This document shows positions 16,644 through 25,358 of a stretch of DNA of 33,198 bases, piece by piece. Location of the stretch: positions 1 to 33,198 of the forward strand of contig QCDK01000010.1 of assembly GCA_003278765.1 (NCBI GenBank), in the 5' to 3' direction. Both the position numbers and the translations under genes were made by a program. The notes under the pieces were generated by a model. That model searched no databases. It was given only the letters and a program-made list of their open reading frames with translations, and had not been told where the DNA came from. Each line of letters starts with the position of its first letter. Position 1 is the stretch's first letter. This DNA is from Prochlorococcus sp. AG-355-G23. GTDB taxonomy: Bacteria; Cyanobacteriota; Cyanobacteriia; PCC-6307; Cyanobiaceae.

Positions 16644-17513
16644 TTAAAAAGGTTTATCGATACTAAGAATGCCGTTGTCACCATTTAAGGTTGCTTCAAA
16701 CCCTAACGGGATGCATGCATTCCCTGATATGTGGCCTATTGGGAGATCAAAAAGAATAGGGAAATCGAACTCTTGAAGTCTTTCAATAATGCAGTTTTTT
16801 AGTAAATCTTTTAATTCAAGGTCGCAGGAATCATTAGAAAAACTTCCGAATCCAATACCCGCAATTTCAGAAATTGTTTTAGTCATCCTAAGGTAAGTCA
16901 ACATGCGATCAATTTTATAAATATCTTCATTAATGTCTTCAAAAATTATTATTTTTCCTTTGCAATCTGGAAAGTGATTAGTCCCAATTAAAAAAGTAGC
17001 AATAGTTAAGTTAGAAACTATTATCTCTCCTCTCGCTTTACCACCTCTTAAAGGGATACCTATTATGTCCTCAACATATCCCTCAAAAAGTAAATTTCTT
17101 AATCTCTCAAGACTCCACTCTGGTTCTTTGAAAAGGCTAGTAACCATGGGGCCATGGATAGAACCTAAAAATCCTTGAGAATATTTAGATAGTAATAAAG
17201 AACATGTATCTGAGAATCCAAGCATTAAACCATGCTGCCAAGAAGGTTCTTTTTCTAAAAGTCTTGCTGAACCCCATCCTCCTTTTGCAAAAATGATTAG
17301 CTTACTATTTTGTGCTTTTTCAAGTTCTTCAAATCTAGTTAGATCATCGCCTGCAAAATAACCAAATTTTTTTGATAGGGAATTATTTTCATTAATTTCC
17401 AAACCCCAGTTTTTTAAGATTTCTATGCCTTTTTGAAAATTTTCGTCTTCATCAATAAAGGAGCCTGGAGCTAAAATATCTATTAAATCCCCTTTTTTTA
17501 ATCTAAAAACCAT
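16644..17513 (-). CDS. ldcA: LD-carboxypeptidase, peptidase family S66
   Basis: A 289-aa cytosolic serine peptidase of the LdcA/MccF family, expected to trim the terminal D-Ala from recycled murein tetrapeptides. The likely triad is Ser101 (LGFSDTCSLL, nucleophile elbow), Glu192 (IFEDINEDIYKIDRML) and His261 (PIGHISGNACIPLG). The upstream GGWGSARLL is the usual substrate-loop motif. It has no signal peptide. It starts at the ATG at 17513, 9 bp downstream of the ubiA-like gene on the same strand. Confidence 0.88.
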   Translation of the reverse strand: MVFRLKKGDLIDILAPGSFIDEDENFQKGIEILKNWGLEINENNSLSKKFGYFAGDDLTRFEELEKAQNSKLIIFAKGGWGSARLLEKEPSWQHGLMLGFSDTCSLLLSKYSQGFLGSIHGPMVTSLFKEPEWSLERLRNLLFEGYVEDIIGIPLRGGKARGEIIVSNLTIATFLIGTNHFPDCKGKIIIFEDINEDIYKIDRMLTYLRMTKTISEIAGIGFGSFSNDSCDLELKDLLKNCIIERLQEFDFPILFDLPIGHISGNACIPLGFEATLNGDNGILSIDKPF

Positions 17514-17522
17514 ATTTAGAAT

Positions 17523-18431
17523 TTATGAAGCAATAATAATTCCTAATAAAATGACTCCTCCATAAATTGATTGATTTTTGAAGTGATTGCCAATAGTTTT
17601 TATTGATTGCTTTTCCTCAGGAAAAACTTTAAGTATATCTTTCTGCATTAAGATTGACGTAAAAAACCAAATTGGCCAAAAAATAAAATCCATTTGATTA
17701 ATAAATCCGCATATTGCAAGAAAAAAAGAAGTTAAAAAATAACAAATTTGAATGGATATTCTTGTATTATTCTGGAGGTTAACTGCGGAACTATTAATTC
17801 CAATTTTGATATCATATTTTTTATCTGCTAAAGCATAAATCGTATCAAAGCCAAAAGTCCAAAAAATGGTAGCTAGCCAGCAAAATAGTAAAACAATACT
17901 ATTTAAATTGCCTTCATTTGCGGCCCAGGGAATTAAGACAGCAAAACCCCAGCATATGGATAAGATTAATTGAGGATATTTAAACCATCTTTTAGCAGAA
18001 GGATAAATTAAAATGATAGGTAAAGCTAAAAAAGCAAGTGAAATTGAAAGGATTCTTCCAGGCTGAGGTAGTGACAAAGTTAGAAAGAAGCTGCATAAAA
18101 TTAAAAAGAAAAGAATTAAATAAGCTGTTTTAAGACCGATTTTATTTGCAGCCAATGGTCTATTTTTTGTTCTAACAACTCTTTGATCAATTTTTTTGTC
18201 CCAAATATCATTAACCACGCATCCTAATCCACTTACTAGTAGTCCTCCCAGTATTATTCTTAGCAACATTAAAAATGTTGGATTAGCATCTGGGGTTAAA
18301 TATAAACTCCATCCAGCAGGAATAAGTAAGATTATTCTTCCAGTCGGCTTATTCCACCTTAATAATTCAAAAAAAGTACTTAATTTAATTTGTCGATTTT
18401 TATTTTGCATATGACCTATTGTATATTTCAT
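17523..18431 (-). CDS. ubiA: 4-hydroxybenzoate polyprenyltransferase (UbiA family)
   Basis: A 302-aa membrane prenyltransferase with about eight or nine helices. The two Asp-rich motifs are NDIWDKKID (residues 74-82) and DTIYALADKKYD in the sixth-helix loop, which bind prenyl diphosphate through Mg2+. The RVVRTKNRPLAA segment is typical of UbiA. In cyanobacteria the enzyme prenylates 4-hydroxybenzoate on the way to plastoquinone. The ATG at 18431 is used; a second Met at residue 8 (18410) is an equally plausible start. It is probably co-transcribed with ldcA. Confidence 0.9.
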   Translation of the reverse strand: MKYTIGHMQNKNRQIKLSTFFELLRWNKPTGRIILLIPAGWSLYLTPDANPTFLMLLRIILGGLLVSGLGCVVNDIWDKKIDQRVVRTKNRPLAANKIGLKTAYLILFFLILCSFFLTLSLPQPGRILSISLAFLALPIILIYPSAKRWFKYPQLILSICWGFAVLIPWAANEGNLNSIVLLFCWLATIFWTFGFDTIYALADKKYDIKIGINSSAVNLQNNTRISIQICYFLTSFFLAICGFINQMDFIFWPIWFFTSILMQKDILKVFPEEKQSIKTIGNHFKNQSIYGGVILLGIIIAS

Positions 18432-18535
18432 AACTTTAAATAATCTTACTAGGATTAAATGATTTCTATTATTTAATAATCAATGTTGGGTATATTTATT
18501 AATGGATTAAAGATATCTTCGTCTTATAAAAAGAA

Positions 18536-20131
18536 ATGATACTGAAACAAGATTTAAGATATTTTCAAGAAAAGCAAATTTTAGTAGCTTCTATAGATAT
18601 TGGAACTAACTCTACACATCTCCTGGTAGCAGAAATTAATCTAGAACTAAAATCATTTTCAATAAAATTTACTGATAAATCAACCACTCGTCTTGGAGAA
18701 AGAGATGAGGAGGGTAATCTTACTGAAGAATCAATCCAAAGGGCATTAGTTACTCTTAAGCGATTTAAGGAATATTGTAAAAGTAATGGAGTAAAACAAA
18801 TCGTAACAGCAGCAACAAGTGCAGTTAGGGAAGCTCCAAACGGTCAAGATTTTATTAGAAGAGTTCTTGATGAAACAAATATTCAAATAGAAATGATAAG
18901 TGGTTCTGAGGAAGCCAGATTAATTTACCTTGGTGTTCTTTCTGGGATGTCTTTTGAAGATCAGTCTTTTATAATTATAGATATTGGAGGAGGATCTACA
19001 GAATTAATACTTGCAGATAAAAAAGATGCTATAGCTCTTACCAGTTCGAGAATTGGTGCGGTAAGACTTAAAAATGATTTTTTAAATAAAGGGTCTATAA
19101 CTTTAGAAAGATCGAGTTTTTTAACAACTTTTATTAAAGGATCTTTAGAACCATCTGTTCGAAAAATAGAGAGTAGATCTAAAAGAGATAAGCCTTTATC
19201 TATGATTGCAACCAGTGGCACTGCAACCTCGTTAGGAAATTTGATTTCAGATGATTTGGGAGAATCTAAACAAAAGTTACATGGTTATAAATTCAAAAGG
19301 GAAAATTTAAAAAATGTATTGGAAAAACTAATTAAATTGCCAGTTTCGGAAATCAAGAAAATACCTACATTAAGTGAGAGAAGAGCAGAAATAATTATTC
19401 CAGGAGCATTGATACTAAACACCGCAATGGAGATGTTGAACTTTGATGAATTAATAATAAGTGAGAGGGCGCTTCGAGAGGGTTTGGTTGTGGATTGGAT
19501 GCTTCGTAAAGGGATAATTAAAAATGAGTTAAATATTCAAGGCAATATTAGAAAAACAACTATAGTTCATCAGGCTAGAAAGTTTGGAGTAGATAATACA
19601 AGAGCTGAGAAAGTTATTGATATTGCCTTTCAAATCTATGATCAGACTAAAAATATCTTTCATAGCGATAATGACCCTAAAGCTAAAGAACTTCTTTGGG
19701 CAGCTTCTAATCTTTATAATTGTGGGAAATATGTGAATGTTGGTTCATATCATAAACACTCTTGGTACTTAATAAAAAATTGTGAGTTGTTGGGATATTC
19801 AGAAGCAGAAACAAATATTATTGCTTCAATTGCTAGGTACCATAGAAAGAATCTACCCAAGAAAAGACATGAGTCTTGGCAAAATTTAATATCCAAAGAA
19901 GATAAAAAATTAGTTCTTGAAATGTCATTAATCCTTAGACTAGCAGCAGCTCTTGACCAAAGGCCTGACAGGGTGATCTCCTCAGTTCAAATAAAATTGC
20001 AGGAAAATAATCTTACATTTCAACTTTTCCCTTTAGATAGAAACCATGATCTTCTTCTTGAAAAATGGAACTTAGGATTGTGCCGTAATGTAATAAAAGA
20101 ACTAAAGAATTTGGAATTAAAAGTTATTTAG
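18536..20131 (+). CDS. ppx: exopolyphosphatase (Ppx/GppA family)
   Basis: A 531-aa two-part enzyme. The N-terminal ASKHA ATPase-like half has SIDIGTNSTHLL (residues 19-30), SGSEEARLIYLG, IIDIGGGSTELIL and ATSGTATSLG. The C-terminal half has an HD-like domain (SYHKHSWYLIKNCELLG, ARYHRKNLPKKRH). It hydrolyses terminal phosphates of polyphosphate or pppGpp; length and architecture favour the exopolyphosphatase. It starts at the ATG at 18536. The 3' end overlaps the convergent RodZ-like gene by 8 bp. Confidence 0.93.
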   Translation: MILKQDLRYFQEKQILVASIDIGTNSTHLLVAEINLELKSFSIKFTDKSTTRLGERDEEGNLTEESIQRALVTLKRFKEYCKSNGVKQIVTAATSAVREAPNGQDFIRRVLDETNIQIEMISGSEEARLIYLGVLSGMSFEDQSFIIIDIGGGSTELILADKKDAIALTSSRIGAVRLKNDFLNKGSITLERSSFLTTFIKGSLEPSVRKIESRSKRDKPLSMIATSGTATSLGNLISDDLGESKQKLHGYKFKRENLKNVLEKLIKLPVSEIKKIPTLSERRAEIIIPGALILNTAMEMLNFDELIISERALREGLVVDWMLRKGIIKNELNIQGNIRKTTIVHQARKFGVDNTRAEKVIDIAFQIYDQTKNIFHSDNDPKAKELLWAASNLYNCGKYVNVGSYHKHSWYLIKNCELLGYSEAETNIIASIARYHRKNLPKKRHESWQNLISKEDKKLVLEMSLILRLAAALDQRPDRVISSVQIKLQENNLTFQLFPLDRNHDLLLEKWNLGLCRNVIKELKNLELKVI

Positions 20132-20618
20132 CTTTTTTAATAAGTTCTTGTTTTGGAGTTTGATTCTGAGAAGAATCTGAAAATAAATTGAAAATTAAGG
20201 ACGAGGCGATTAGTCCGAGAAAGCCTGAAATTAGAATAAATATTAGGAATCCTAGTGGATTAAAATTCTTAGATTGCCTAGTTTTATAGTTTTTTTTGGA
20301 AACTTCTTCGACTATTTCTTCAATTTTCACCTCTTTCCTCTCTGTCTTGAATTCATCCATTAAAAATTCTGTATCAAGTTTTAGCTTCTGTGAAATCCTT
20401 CTAATCATTGCTTTGATAAATACTTTTTCAGGTAGTTTTTCTTCATTACCTTCCTCTATGGCTTCAAGTTGATGAGCTCCAATCTTTAAATCAGAAGCCA
20501 ATTCTTCAATTGATTGATTTTTACTTAACCTAGCCTCTTTAATGAAATTTCCGATTCTCTTTAAAGAGGAATCTCCTCCTTTATTGTTGATTCCTGAAAC
20601 AGATTTTATTTCTTTCAA
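20124..20618 (-). CDS. short RodZ-like protein: HTH domain plus one membrane helix
   Basis: A 164-aa protein. Residues ~20-85 form a RodZ-type helix-turn-helix (IGNFIKEARLSKNQSIEELA, then LEAIEEGNEEKLPEKVFIKA). A charged linker (95-118) with a basic end leads to one membrane helix at ~121-144 (FLIFILISGFLGLIASSLIF), and only ~20 residues remain on the far side. RodZ normally links MreB to the cell wall machinery and has a long periplasmic domain, missing here. No ATG is available near the N-terminus; the frame opens with TTG at 20618. It follows cobM by 55 bp and ends the petC-petA-lgt-cobM run. Confidence 0.75.
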   Translation of the reverse strand: MKEIKSVSGINNKGGDSSLKRIGNFIKEARLSKNQSIEELASDLKIGAHQLEAIEEGNEEKLPEKVFIKAMIRRISQKLKLDTEFLMDEFKTERKEVKIEEIVEEVSKKNYKTRQSKNFNPLGFLIFILISGFLGLIASSLIFNLFSDSSQNQTPKQELIKKAK

Positions 20619-20673
20619 AGCAAATAAACTTTTACTAATTATAGTAATTAATATTTTTCTATCAACTTTAAGA

Positions 20674-21429
20674 TTATTTATTCCTAAAGAGATGCTTATA
20701 AGATGGATTATAAAGGTTAGATCTTTTTTGAGAATTACTAATTGCTGGGCTAATTATGTAAATGGTTGTTCTAATTAGTTTTTTCTCAATAGAAAATTTT
20801 TCCATATCTTTTAATTCTATTAATGATGTCCAACCATCATCCCAAGATACTCTAAATCCAACAATTACTTTAGTCTCTGGAGGGTAAAACTCTAGTAAAG
20901 TTTCTTGAGACCTTTTCACATGCCTAGCACTTAGATATAGACATATAGAGGAATTGTGTTTCGCAAGATCTTTCAGAGATTCTTTTTCGGGCATCCCTGT
21001 TCGACCTCCTGCTCTAGTTAAAATTATTGTTTGCGTTATGTCAGGGATGGTTAACTCAGCTTCATGATATGCTGCAGCAACTTGAAAAGCACTTACTCCA
21101 GGAACAACCTCAATTTCAATTTTTTCATTTTTTAAAATTTCGATTTGCTCTCTAATTGCTCCAAAAAGGCAAGGGTCTCCATCATGCAACCTTACAACAT
21201 TTTTCCCTGCCTGAAATTTTTCTATCATAATTAAGGTTATTTGCTCTAAGTTAAGTGAACTAGTTTTTATTTTTTCAGAACCTTCTTTAGCAGAATCTAA
21301 AATCTTTTCAGGAATTAGAGAATCAGTCCAAATAATGACATCTGCAATTTTTATCTTTTTTAATGCTTTTAAAGTTAATAATTCTGGATCGCCTGGACCA
21401 ACACCAATAAAGGATATTTTGTTATCCAT
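20674..21429 (-). CDS. cobM: precorrin-4 C(11)-methyltransferase
   Basis: A 251-aa SAM-dependent tetrapyrrole methylase of the corrin pathway. Family motifs are [18 protein letters not shown] at the N-terminus, [37 protein letters not shown] and the CobM-typical [19 protein letters not shown]. It methylates C-11 of precorrin-4 (or cobalt-precorrin-4) in cobamide synthesis. The ATG at 21429 is chosen over an in-frame GTG at 21447 because it directly precedes the conserved N-terminus. It overlaps the lgt stop by 8 bp, so translation is probably coupled. Confidence 0.93.
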   Translation of the reverse strand: MDNKISFIGVGPGDPELLTLKALKKIKIADVIIWTDSLIPEKILDSAKEGSEKIKTSSLNLEQITLIMIEKFQAGKNVVRLHDGDPCLFGAIREQIEILKNEKIEIEVVPGVSAFQVAAAYHEAELTIPDITQTIILTRAGGRTGMPEKESLKDLAKHNSSICLYLSARHVKRSQETLLEFYPPETKVIVGFRVSWDDGWTSLIELKDMEKFSIEKKLIRTTIYIISPAISNSQKRSNLYNPSYKHLFRNK

Positions 21430-22315
21430 TCTTTCTATTTTTCCCACTATATGTTCTCAATCTTAAAAAAAATATTCCAATTAATCCAGAAGAAAATAGA
21501 AAAATACTTATAAATTGAGCCATTCTTATACCGCCATCACAGAAAGGTGGAAGTCCACCAATGCATAGTGGGTCAGTTCTTAAACCTTCAATCCAGAATC
21601 GTCCAAAGCTATAACTTATTAAATAAAGACAGCTAATAAAGCCAGGCCTGAAAAAATCTGTTTTATTTTGTTTATTAAAGGTAATAATAAGGACGATGAA
21701 AATCAAAAGATTCCACAATGACTCATAGAGAAATGTAGGATGAAAAAATTCATAATTAATAAATTCTAAAGGCCTATTTTGGATAGGTATAAATAATTTC
21801 CAAGGCAAATTTGTAGGAACTCCAAAGGCTTCATTATTGAAAAAATTTCCCCACCTTCCTATTGATTGCCCAAGAATAATCGAGGGTATTAATATATCTA
21901 TAAAGGTTTTTATATTAATTTTTTTCGACTTACAGAAATAGATAATAGATATTAATCCTCCAATTAGACCTCCATGGATTGCTATGCCTCCTTCCCAAAC
22001 TGCAAGAAAAGAAGGTATTTGAATGATGTTATTGAATAGTTCAAAAGAAGTAAAAAGGTTCTCTCCGCTATATTGCCTCCACTCAAAAATTACGTAATAA
22101 GTTCTAGCTCCAATTATTGAAGAGATTATTAGTGATGGAAGTATTTCACTAATGTACTCTGGGTTAATATTTCTTGCCTTTGCAAGTTTTTTAGAGATAA
22201 ATAGGCCTATTAAAACTGAAACCGAAATAAGAAGTCCGTACCATCTAATAGTTATAAATCCTAAATTTAAAAAAGTTTCTCCTGGAGATTGTATAAAAGC
22301 TTGAAGTATAAGCAT
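21422..22315 (-). CDS. lgt: prolipoprotein diacylglyceryl transferase
   Basis: A 297-aa, seven-helix membrane enzyme that transfers diacylglyceryl from phosphatidylglycerol to the lipobox cysteine of prolipoproteins. Family motifs include [25 protein letters not shown], the signature [17 protein letters not shown] and a C-terminal [11 protein letters not shown]. It starts at the ATG at 22315, 10 bp after petA. Candidate substrates include lipoproteins such as the solute-binding protein at the left of this window. Confidence 0.95.
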   Translation of the reverse strand: MLILQAFIQSPGETFLNLGFITIRWYGLLISVSVLIGLFISKKLAKARNINPEYISEILPSLIISSIIGARTYYVIFEWRQYSGENLFTSFELFNNIIQIPSFLAVWEGGIAIHGGLIGGLISIIYFCKSKKINIKTFIDILIPSIILGQSIGRWGNFFNNEAFGVPTNLPWKLFIPIQNRPLEFINYEFFHPTFLYESLWNLLIFIVLIITFNKQNKTDFFRPGFISCLYLISYSFGRFWIEGLRTDPLCIGGLPPFCDGGIRMAQFISIFLFSSGLIGIFFLRLRTYSGKNRKNG

Positions 22316-22325
22316 TTAGAGAAAG

Positions 22326-23279
22326 TTAGATACCCTCTGCTGCTTGCACTTTTTCTACTTGTTTTTTCTTTAATACTAAAAGTATTTGTGTTAAGCCTAC
22401 ACCAATGAAGAATGCAATCAATCCAATAACTCTATAAGGGCTCTGTAGTACAACCTCAGCATCTAATTGCCCAAAGCCACCAACGTTGGGATCATTAGTA
22501 AGAGGGTCACCTACATTAATTTTGTCTTGCGCTTTTACGATAAGTTGGGGACCAACAGGCACTGCTTCAGTAGTTATTTCACCATTATCGTTTTCTATAT
22601 TGACTTGATAGCTGCCATCTTCAATTGTTTCTATTGAATTTATAGTTCCTGCGGTGGAAGAGGTGAATACTACATTATTGCTCTTGTCTCCAGTTGGATA
22701 TACCTGACCTCTACCTCTATTACCTCCAATATGTAACGAGTATTTTCCATAGTGATATTCTTTATTAGTGGATGGGTCAGGGGAAAGTACAGGGAAAACG
22801 ATTTCTTTATTGGTATCGCCAGGTAAAGGTCCGACAATAATGATATTGTCTTTCTCTTCACTGTAATTAGTGAAATAAACCCCTTCTGTCTCCTCTTTTA
22901 TTTCATCGGTCCATCTTTCTTGTGGAGCAAGTTTAAAGCCATCAGGCAGCATTACAACAGCACCAACTTGTAATGGTACTTCCGAACCATCAGCACCAAT
23001 TTCTTTTAAGTCATTTTTGTAGGGTATTTTGACTACAGCTTTGAAAACGCTGTCTGCTCCAACAGATTGTGGAACCTCTGCAATTGTAGGCATCTGAGCT
23101 AGATGACAATTTGCACAAACTATCTTACCTGTGGCTTCTCTTGGGGATTCGTAGTTTTGCTGAGCCCAAAATGGATAAGCAAAACTGATCTTTGGATAAA
23201 ATACAATGCTTGAGATAAAAAGCAGAGTACAGATAAATAAACTTGTTTTTTTCATGATTTGATTTTGAAGACCTTTCAT
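22326..23279 (-). CDS. petA: cytochrome f, apoprotein (cytochrome b6f complex)
   Basis: A 317-aa precursor. The signal peptide (residues 1-34) ends ISFA; mature Tyr35 is the axial heme ligand, and CANCH (55-59) binds heme c covalently. The lumenal domain continues with [20 protein letters not shown] and the Lys/Arg-rich docking segment; a C-terminal helix ([20 protein letters not shown]) anchors it in the thylakoid. The frame extends to 23369, but the start at 23279 is chosen because it gives a normal signal peptide and lies 4 bp after petC; the longer version would overlap petC by 86 bp. Confidence 0.97.
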   Translation of the reverse strand: MKGLQNQIMKKTSLFICTLLFISSIVFYPKISFAYPFWAQQNYESPREATGKIVCANCHLAQMPTIAEVPQSVGADSVFKAVVKIPYKNDLKEIGADGSEVPLQVGAVVMLPDGFKLAPQERWTDEIKEETEGVYFTNYSEEKDNIIIVGPLPGDTNKEIVFPVLSPDPSTNKEYHYGKYSLHIGGNRGRGQVYPTGDKSNNVVFTSSTAGTINSIETIEDGSYQVNIENDNGEITTEAVPVGPQLIVKAQDKINVGDPLTNDPNVGGFGQLDAEVVLQSPYRVIGLIAFFIGVGLTQILLVLKKKQVEKVQAAEGI

Positions 23280-23283
23280 TTTT

Positions 23284-23820
23284 TTATGCCCACCATGGAT
23301 TTTCATTAGTTCTAAAGTCAGTTTCTGACCATTGTTTGACGAGTACAGCATCATCTTCAATATCGACATGAGCTAGAGCTAAAGATAAAGGCGCAGGCCC
23401 TCTTACTACCTTCCCGTTAGTATCGTACTGGCTTCCATGACAAGGACATATGAATTTATTAGCACCACTATCCCATGGGACAACGCAACCTAAATGAGTA
23501 CAAATTGCATTTAAACCAAATTCTCCTATTTCCCCACCCTCATTAACTATTAAATAAGTTGGATCTCCCTTTAGACCCTGAACTAAACTTCTGTCTCCTG
23601 CTTGATGGGTGGCTAACCAACCTGTCTTAGTTATTGGATTCCCTAATTCATCTTTAGCAGAAGTTCCACCTCCACCACCGCCTGCTCTTAAAGGCATGAA
23701 ATAATTCGCTACAGGGTAAAGGGCTCCTAAAGCTACACCAGTTGCAGTACCAAATGTAAGAAGATTCATAAATTGCCTTCGACCCATTGAAGGGACATCA
23801 TTGGAACTTAATTGAGTCAT
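23284..23820 (-). CDS. petC: Rieske iron-sulfur protein (cytochrome b6f complex)
   Basis: A 178-aa protein with an N-terminal twin-arginine motif ([12 protein letters not shown], residues 13-24) and a membrane anchor, a Gly-rich hinge (46-52) and a lumenal Rieske domain. Cluster ligands are Cys107 and His109 (CTHLGC) and Cys125 and His128 (CPCHGS), with Cys112-Cys127 as the disulfide. It carries electrons from plastoquinol to cytochrome f. It starts the petC-petA unit. The Tat-type signal fits the tatC gene 400 bp away. Confidence 0.97.
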   Translation of the reverse strand: MTQLSSNDVPSMGRRQFMNLLTFGTATGVALGALYPVANYFMPLRAGGGGGGTSAKDELGNPITKTGWLATHQAGDRSLVQGLKGDPTYLIVNEGGEIGEFGLNAICTHLGCVVPWDSGANKFICPCHGSQYDTNGKVVRGPAPLSLALAHVDIEDDAVLVKQWSETDFRTNENPWWA

Positions 23821-23840
23821 TCGCTACTTGGTTCTGTTAT

Positions 23841-23870
23841 TTATTAGTTATTATGGAGCAAATTGTTCAA
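23841..23870 (-). promoter_or_regulatory. candidate petC-petA promoter
   Basis: On the minus strand TTGAAC (23865-23870) and TAATAA (23841-23846) are 18 bp apart, 20 bp upstream of the petC ATG. The -10 match is poor; tentative. Confidence 0.3.
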
Positions 23871-23943
23871 TTTCTGTTGCAAATAGATAGGACTTTTAAT
23901 AATTTAAAGTAAAAGTTTAGGAAGTCTTAATTAATTGATTTAT

Positions 23944-24261
23944 ATGAACCCATTGCTAGTTGATGAAGTTATACATTATTTAATTCATCGCTGGGGAAAA
24001 AAATATGATTTTAGACTCTTTAAAAGAGGAAAATTCGTGTATTTTCAAATGATGTGGGGATTTCTTGGACAGGAATCATTCCCTTTAAGTGAAGATGAAT
24101 ATAAAAAATCGATAGCTGATAAAATCGAGATTTTAAATAGATGTGGATATTCAGAAGAAGTAAGGGAATGGTTAAAGAAAGTAAATGCTAAGCCAAGGTT
24201 AGGTAGAGCTGTCAGCTTGCAATTAGATCTTAATGAGAAGATGAAAGAGTTTTTGACTTAA
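23944..24261 (+). CDS. DUF3067 family protein
   Basis: A 105-aa soluble protein matching the cyanobacterial/plastid DUF3067 family by its MNPLLVDEVIHYLIHRWGKK-type N-terminus, the FQMMWGFLGQESFPLSEDEY core and the RLGRAVSLQLDL end. No function is established to my knowledge. The ATG at 23944 is preferred over TTG at 23935. It is transcribed opposite to its neighbours, between petC and tatC, and its last 32 bp overlap the 3' end of tatC. The context suggests a role in photosynthetic complex biogenesis, but only by association. Confidence 0.8.
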   Translation: MNPLLVDEVIHYLIHRWGKKYDFRLFKRGKFVYFQMMWGFLGQESFPLSEDEYKKSIADKIEILNRCGYSEEVREWLKKVNAKPRLGRAVSLQLDLNEKMKEFLT

Positions 24262-24988
24262 GATTTTCTGATAAGTAAGTTAATCCAGTACCCACAAAAA
24301 ATAAAAACACAATCGATATAGATAGCAATGACATAGTCAATGGGTCAGTTGAAGGGGTAATCACTGCAGATAATATTGCAGAGGAAATTACAACTATCTT
24401 CCAATTCGAAATCATTTTCTCTGTTGTGATTATTCCGAGAGAACCGAGAATAAATTGTAATACTGGCAATTGAAAAGCTATTGCAGTGCTAGACATTAAT
24501 AAGAGAACAAAATCAAAATATCTTTCTATAGACCAAGTTGGTTCAACAATATCAGCACCGAAACTAATGAAGAAATTTATTGCTGCAGGGACTAATATCC
24601 ACCATGAAAAAATTAATCCTAAAAAAAACAGAAGACCTGAACCAAAAACTGCAGGCAAGATAAGACTTTTTTCTTGTTTTGTTAAACCAGGAGAAATGAA
24701 TAATATTATTTGATAAAAAATATAAGGTATAGAAACTATCAATCCGCTGTAACCTGCAACTTTAATAGCGACAAATAAAAACTCTCCTGGAGCAAGTTGT
24801 AGTAAATGAATATCACCAGCTGGAATCTCTAAAAAAGATATTAATGGCTTTATGATGAGAAGACTAAAGAATATTGAAATAAGTACTGAGTAAATTGATT
24901 TTAGTATCCTTTGACGAAGCTCCTCTAAATGATCACTAAAAGTCATCGAATCTGATAATTTATTTTCACTTTGACCTGTATCTCTCAT
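24230..24988 (-). CDS. tatC: Sec-independent protein translocase TatC
   Basis: A 252-aa, six-helix membrane protein that recognises twin-arginine signals. Family features are the N-terminal MTFSDHLEELRQRILKS, the LAPGEFLFVAIKVAGYSGLI segment, PGLTKQEKSLILP, FGADIVEPTWSIERYFDF and the late AVITPSTDPLTMSLL. It starts at the ATG at 24988. TatA/TatB are not in the window. Likely substrates nearby are PetC and possibly the RREFL-bearing lipoprotein. Confidence 0.95.
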   Translation of the reverse strand: MRDTGQSENKLSDSMTFSDHLEELRQRILKSIYSVLISIFFSLLIIKPLISFLEIPAGDIHLLQLAPGEFLFVAIKVAGYSGLIVSIPYIFYQIILFISPGLTKQEKSLILPAVFGSGLLFFLGLIFSWWILVPAAINFFISFGADIVEPTWSIERYFDFVLLLMSSTAIAFQLPVLQFILGSLGIITTEKMISNWKIVVISSAILSAVITPSTDPLTMSLLSISIVFLFFVGTGLTYLSENLKSKTLSSSH

Positions 24989-25068
24989 TATTATTTGATA
25001 AAAATTGTGTAAGAAAAAGGTTTAAAGCTAATATTGTCAAAGTCCAATGTATTTTTCGATAAACTTAA

Positions 25069-25329
25069 TTATTTGCTTAATTTAGGATTTGTTGGATCTG
25101 GTAATAAGAAAGGAGGGGCATCATTCAAAGATGATTCACCATAAGTTTCATATTCTCTATATCCACCCATTTTCCCATTTGTTTTCATTAAAGCGCTTAC
25201 GAAGGCAAGTAGTAAGAAAACAGTAGGAGCTCCAATTATTAATGCAGCACCAAATAGATATCCAACAATAAATTCTGGAAAACTATGATTTCCTAAAAAT
25301 TCATGCGTGCCTAAAAGAAAATCAAACAT
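25069..25329 (-). CDS. conserved-looking 86-aa single-helix membrane protein
   Basis: An 86-aa protein with an N-terminal FDFLLGTHEF segment, one long hydrophobic helix (residues ~19-47, FIVGYLFGAALIIGAPTVF then LLLAFVSALM), then a polar Gly/Tyr/Pro-rich tail (GGYREYETYGESS, PPFLLPDPTNP). I do not recognise the family. Size and topology resemble small thylakoid subunits, but that is only resemblance. It lies 29 bp downstream of the Rqc2-like gene and 80 bp upstream of tatC on the same strand. The ATG at 25329 is the only reasonable start. Confidence 0.65.
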   Translation of the reverse strand: MFDFLLGTHEFLGNHSFPEFIVGYLFGAALIIGAPTVFLLLAFVSALMKTNGKMGGYREYETYGESSLNDAPPFLLPDPTNPKLSK

Positions 25330-25358
25330 TTAAATTTAAAAATTTTTTTTATTATAAA

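Noticed and set aside
21430..21447. Longer cobM starting at GTG 21447
   Set aside because: The ATG at 21429 directly precedes the conserved N-terminus; the GTG version adds six residues and deepens the overlap with lgt.
23280..23369. 30-residue N-terminal extension of cytochrome f
   Set aside because: It would overlap petC and place non-signal sequence before a complete signal peptide; the ATG at 23279 is normal.
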